Origin: Larimichthys crocea
Taxonomy: Eukaryota; Chordata; Actinopteri; Sciaenidae
Assembly: GCF_000972845.2 (NCBI RefSeq)
Contig: NC_040032.1
Span: 20,570,248 to 20,634,247 of the forward strand
DNA length: 64,000 nucleotides
Reading direction: 5' to 3'
Positions 62,784-64,000 of the stretch are shown piece after piece. How positions within the stretch are numbered: the first letter of the stretch is position 1; each line of letters begins with the position of its first letter. The notes under the pieces were generated by a model. The model made no database searches. It had not been told where the DNA came from and worked only from the letters and a program-made list of their open reading frames with translations. A program made the translations under genes and the position numbers.

Positions 62784-64000
62784 AGAAAACAAAAATATTA
62801 ACTTTAGCTCCCAATGTGTTGTTTTATCAAAGATAGATTAACCAAACAGAACCACTACGAACATGATCCATGATCCCGGTTCAGAATATCTCTTAAGGTT
62901 CATAAGCTTTGAGGTACAAAATGAGGTATGCAGTACGTCTGAATAAAAAGAAAGCCCATATGTAAGGTCAAATAGTTTTTTGCACAGTACCATTATACAG
63001 ATTTTCTGTACAGCAAAAAGGTTTCATATTTTGGAACTTTCACTGCAACAAATGGGATAGAAATGGGATCTACCCGATTTTGATGACACGAGAGGATTGG
63101 CAAAAATCTCCACATTTATGTCAGAAGCTGGCAAAACTTTGTCGATTTGTCCTCCTTCATATTTGCGGTTACAAATATTCAAGGGTAGGGAACAGACTAC
63201 ACTGTATTTTTTTTTTTTTTACAGAGGTAATACAAGGTTTTGACCACAGGCAGGCAGCACAACCTATCAGCTTCTATTTCTCTGTTATAAAAACAATAAT
63301 AATGGCAGTAAGCAGTAGTCTGTTATCAGATGTTGAGAACATTATGGGCGGCAGATAGCATTATTTTAAAAAGCTAAGCAGAAACATTGACTGGACGTTG
63401 AATTATCACACAACTCTAATATTCAATCTATAAAATAAGCAGCTATTTCATATCATTTTCCCAGTAACCAAGGTTACTGCATACTGTGTGAAGAGATGCA
63501 TTTTTTTTTATAAACGCATGAATGCACATAAATTACATTTATGTGGAAAAAAATCAGATTTCACTCAGTTATGGCATGAATCATATTATTTTGTCTCGTG
63601 TGGTTATCAGTCAGTGGAAAGTTTAAACTGACCAAAGCAGTTTATTTAACACTGGATGGACCTCTCTAATACTGTTACTGCAAAATACAAATAACACCAG
63701 TTTTCCATGAGCAGTAGGAACCACAAAAATCAAATAATAAAAGCAGCATTGATCAGAACTTGACTTAAAGAATGTTGGCGTTATACATAATGATTTGTGT
63801 CTTTATAAAACTGGTTCAGACTTCAGTGCAAATCTGTCATTTCTCTGCTGTTTTCATCATTAAAACTTTGTGATTTCCCAGACTCGTGCTTCAGGTCTCC
63901 ATGTTAATTGTCCATATTACATCATGTGCTTCTACGGCACACGTCTGACACCAGGAAATACAATCTTGAGTCTGAAAAAAATGCTGATTAAGGCATTAGT
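62601..64000 (-). other. Uncharacterised right end; possible 3' UTR of a neighbouring minus-strand gene
   Basis: No coding exon seen on either strand. A minus-strand AATAAA (TTTATT at about 62611-62616) lies at the left edge. The region could be a long 3' UTR or plain intergenic/intronic DNA; the evidence is weak. Confidence 0.2.
62741..62782. repeat. Poly(A) run, 42 A
   Basis: Uninterrupted A run. It is not preceded by a recognised retroposon body, so its origin is unclear. Confidence 0.9.

Overview
The window is vertebrate nuclear DNA, almost certainly from a teleost fish. It holds widely spaced short exons with GT/AG borders, long AT-rich introns, many dinucleotide microsatellites, tRNA-derived SINEs, LINE 3' fragments and a degraded retrovirus. 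The repeat types, recognised from memory, point to a percomorph fish; the species is not determined.

Three protein-coding genes are supported. (1) grk6, minus strand, 886-39574: eight coding exons (246 codons) encode the N-terminal helix, the basic lipid-binding patch, the RGS-homology domain and the start of the kinase domain, through the glycine loop and the ATP-binding lysine (K215). The rest of the kinase and the C-terminus lie off the left edge. (2) nop16, plus strand, 47543-54214: a complete five-exon gene for nucleolar protein 16 (177 aa). (3) ak1, minus strand, 59661-61089: five exons of adenylate kinase 1 with the stop codon; only the few bases of the first coding exon were not found. 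grk6 and nop16 are divergent, about 8 kb apart. nop16 and ak1 converge, with about 5.4 kb between stop codons. The genes do not form a pathway: one is a GPCR kinase, one a ribosome-biogenesis factor, one an adenine-nucleotide enzyme.

The grk6/nop16 gap holds, from left to right, a 73-bp minisatellite just upstream of grk6 exon 1, a SINE, and a minus-strand endogenous retrovirus at 41421-45160. The retrovirus keeps one LTR (about 504 bp), an env remnant lacking nearly all of the surface subunit, and pol from the end of RT through integrase with one internal stop. It is followed by a short coding-like segment on the opposite strand and a LINE fragment. The grk6 introns hold LINE relics (430-770 and 31500-32250), SINEs, at least two other interspersed families with several same-direction copies, and (CA)n/(GT)n tracts. 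The nop16/ak1 gap holds a palindromic MITE-like element with long inverted arms (57026-57483).

I found no CRISPR array, operon, defence system or other clearly new biological system. The most unusual items are the rearranged retrovirus, the inverted-arm element, the minisatellite beside the grk6 promoter, and the linkage of ak1 to the grk6/nop16 pair.
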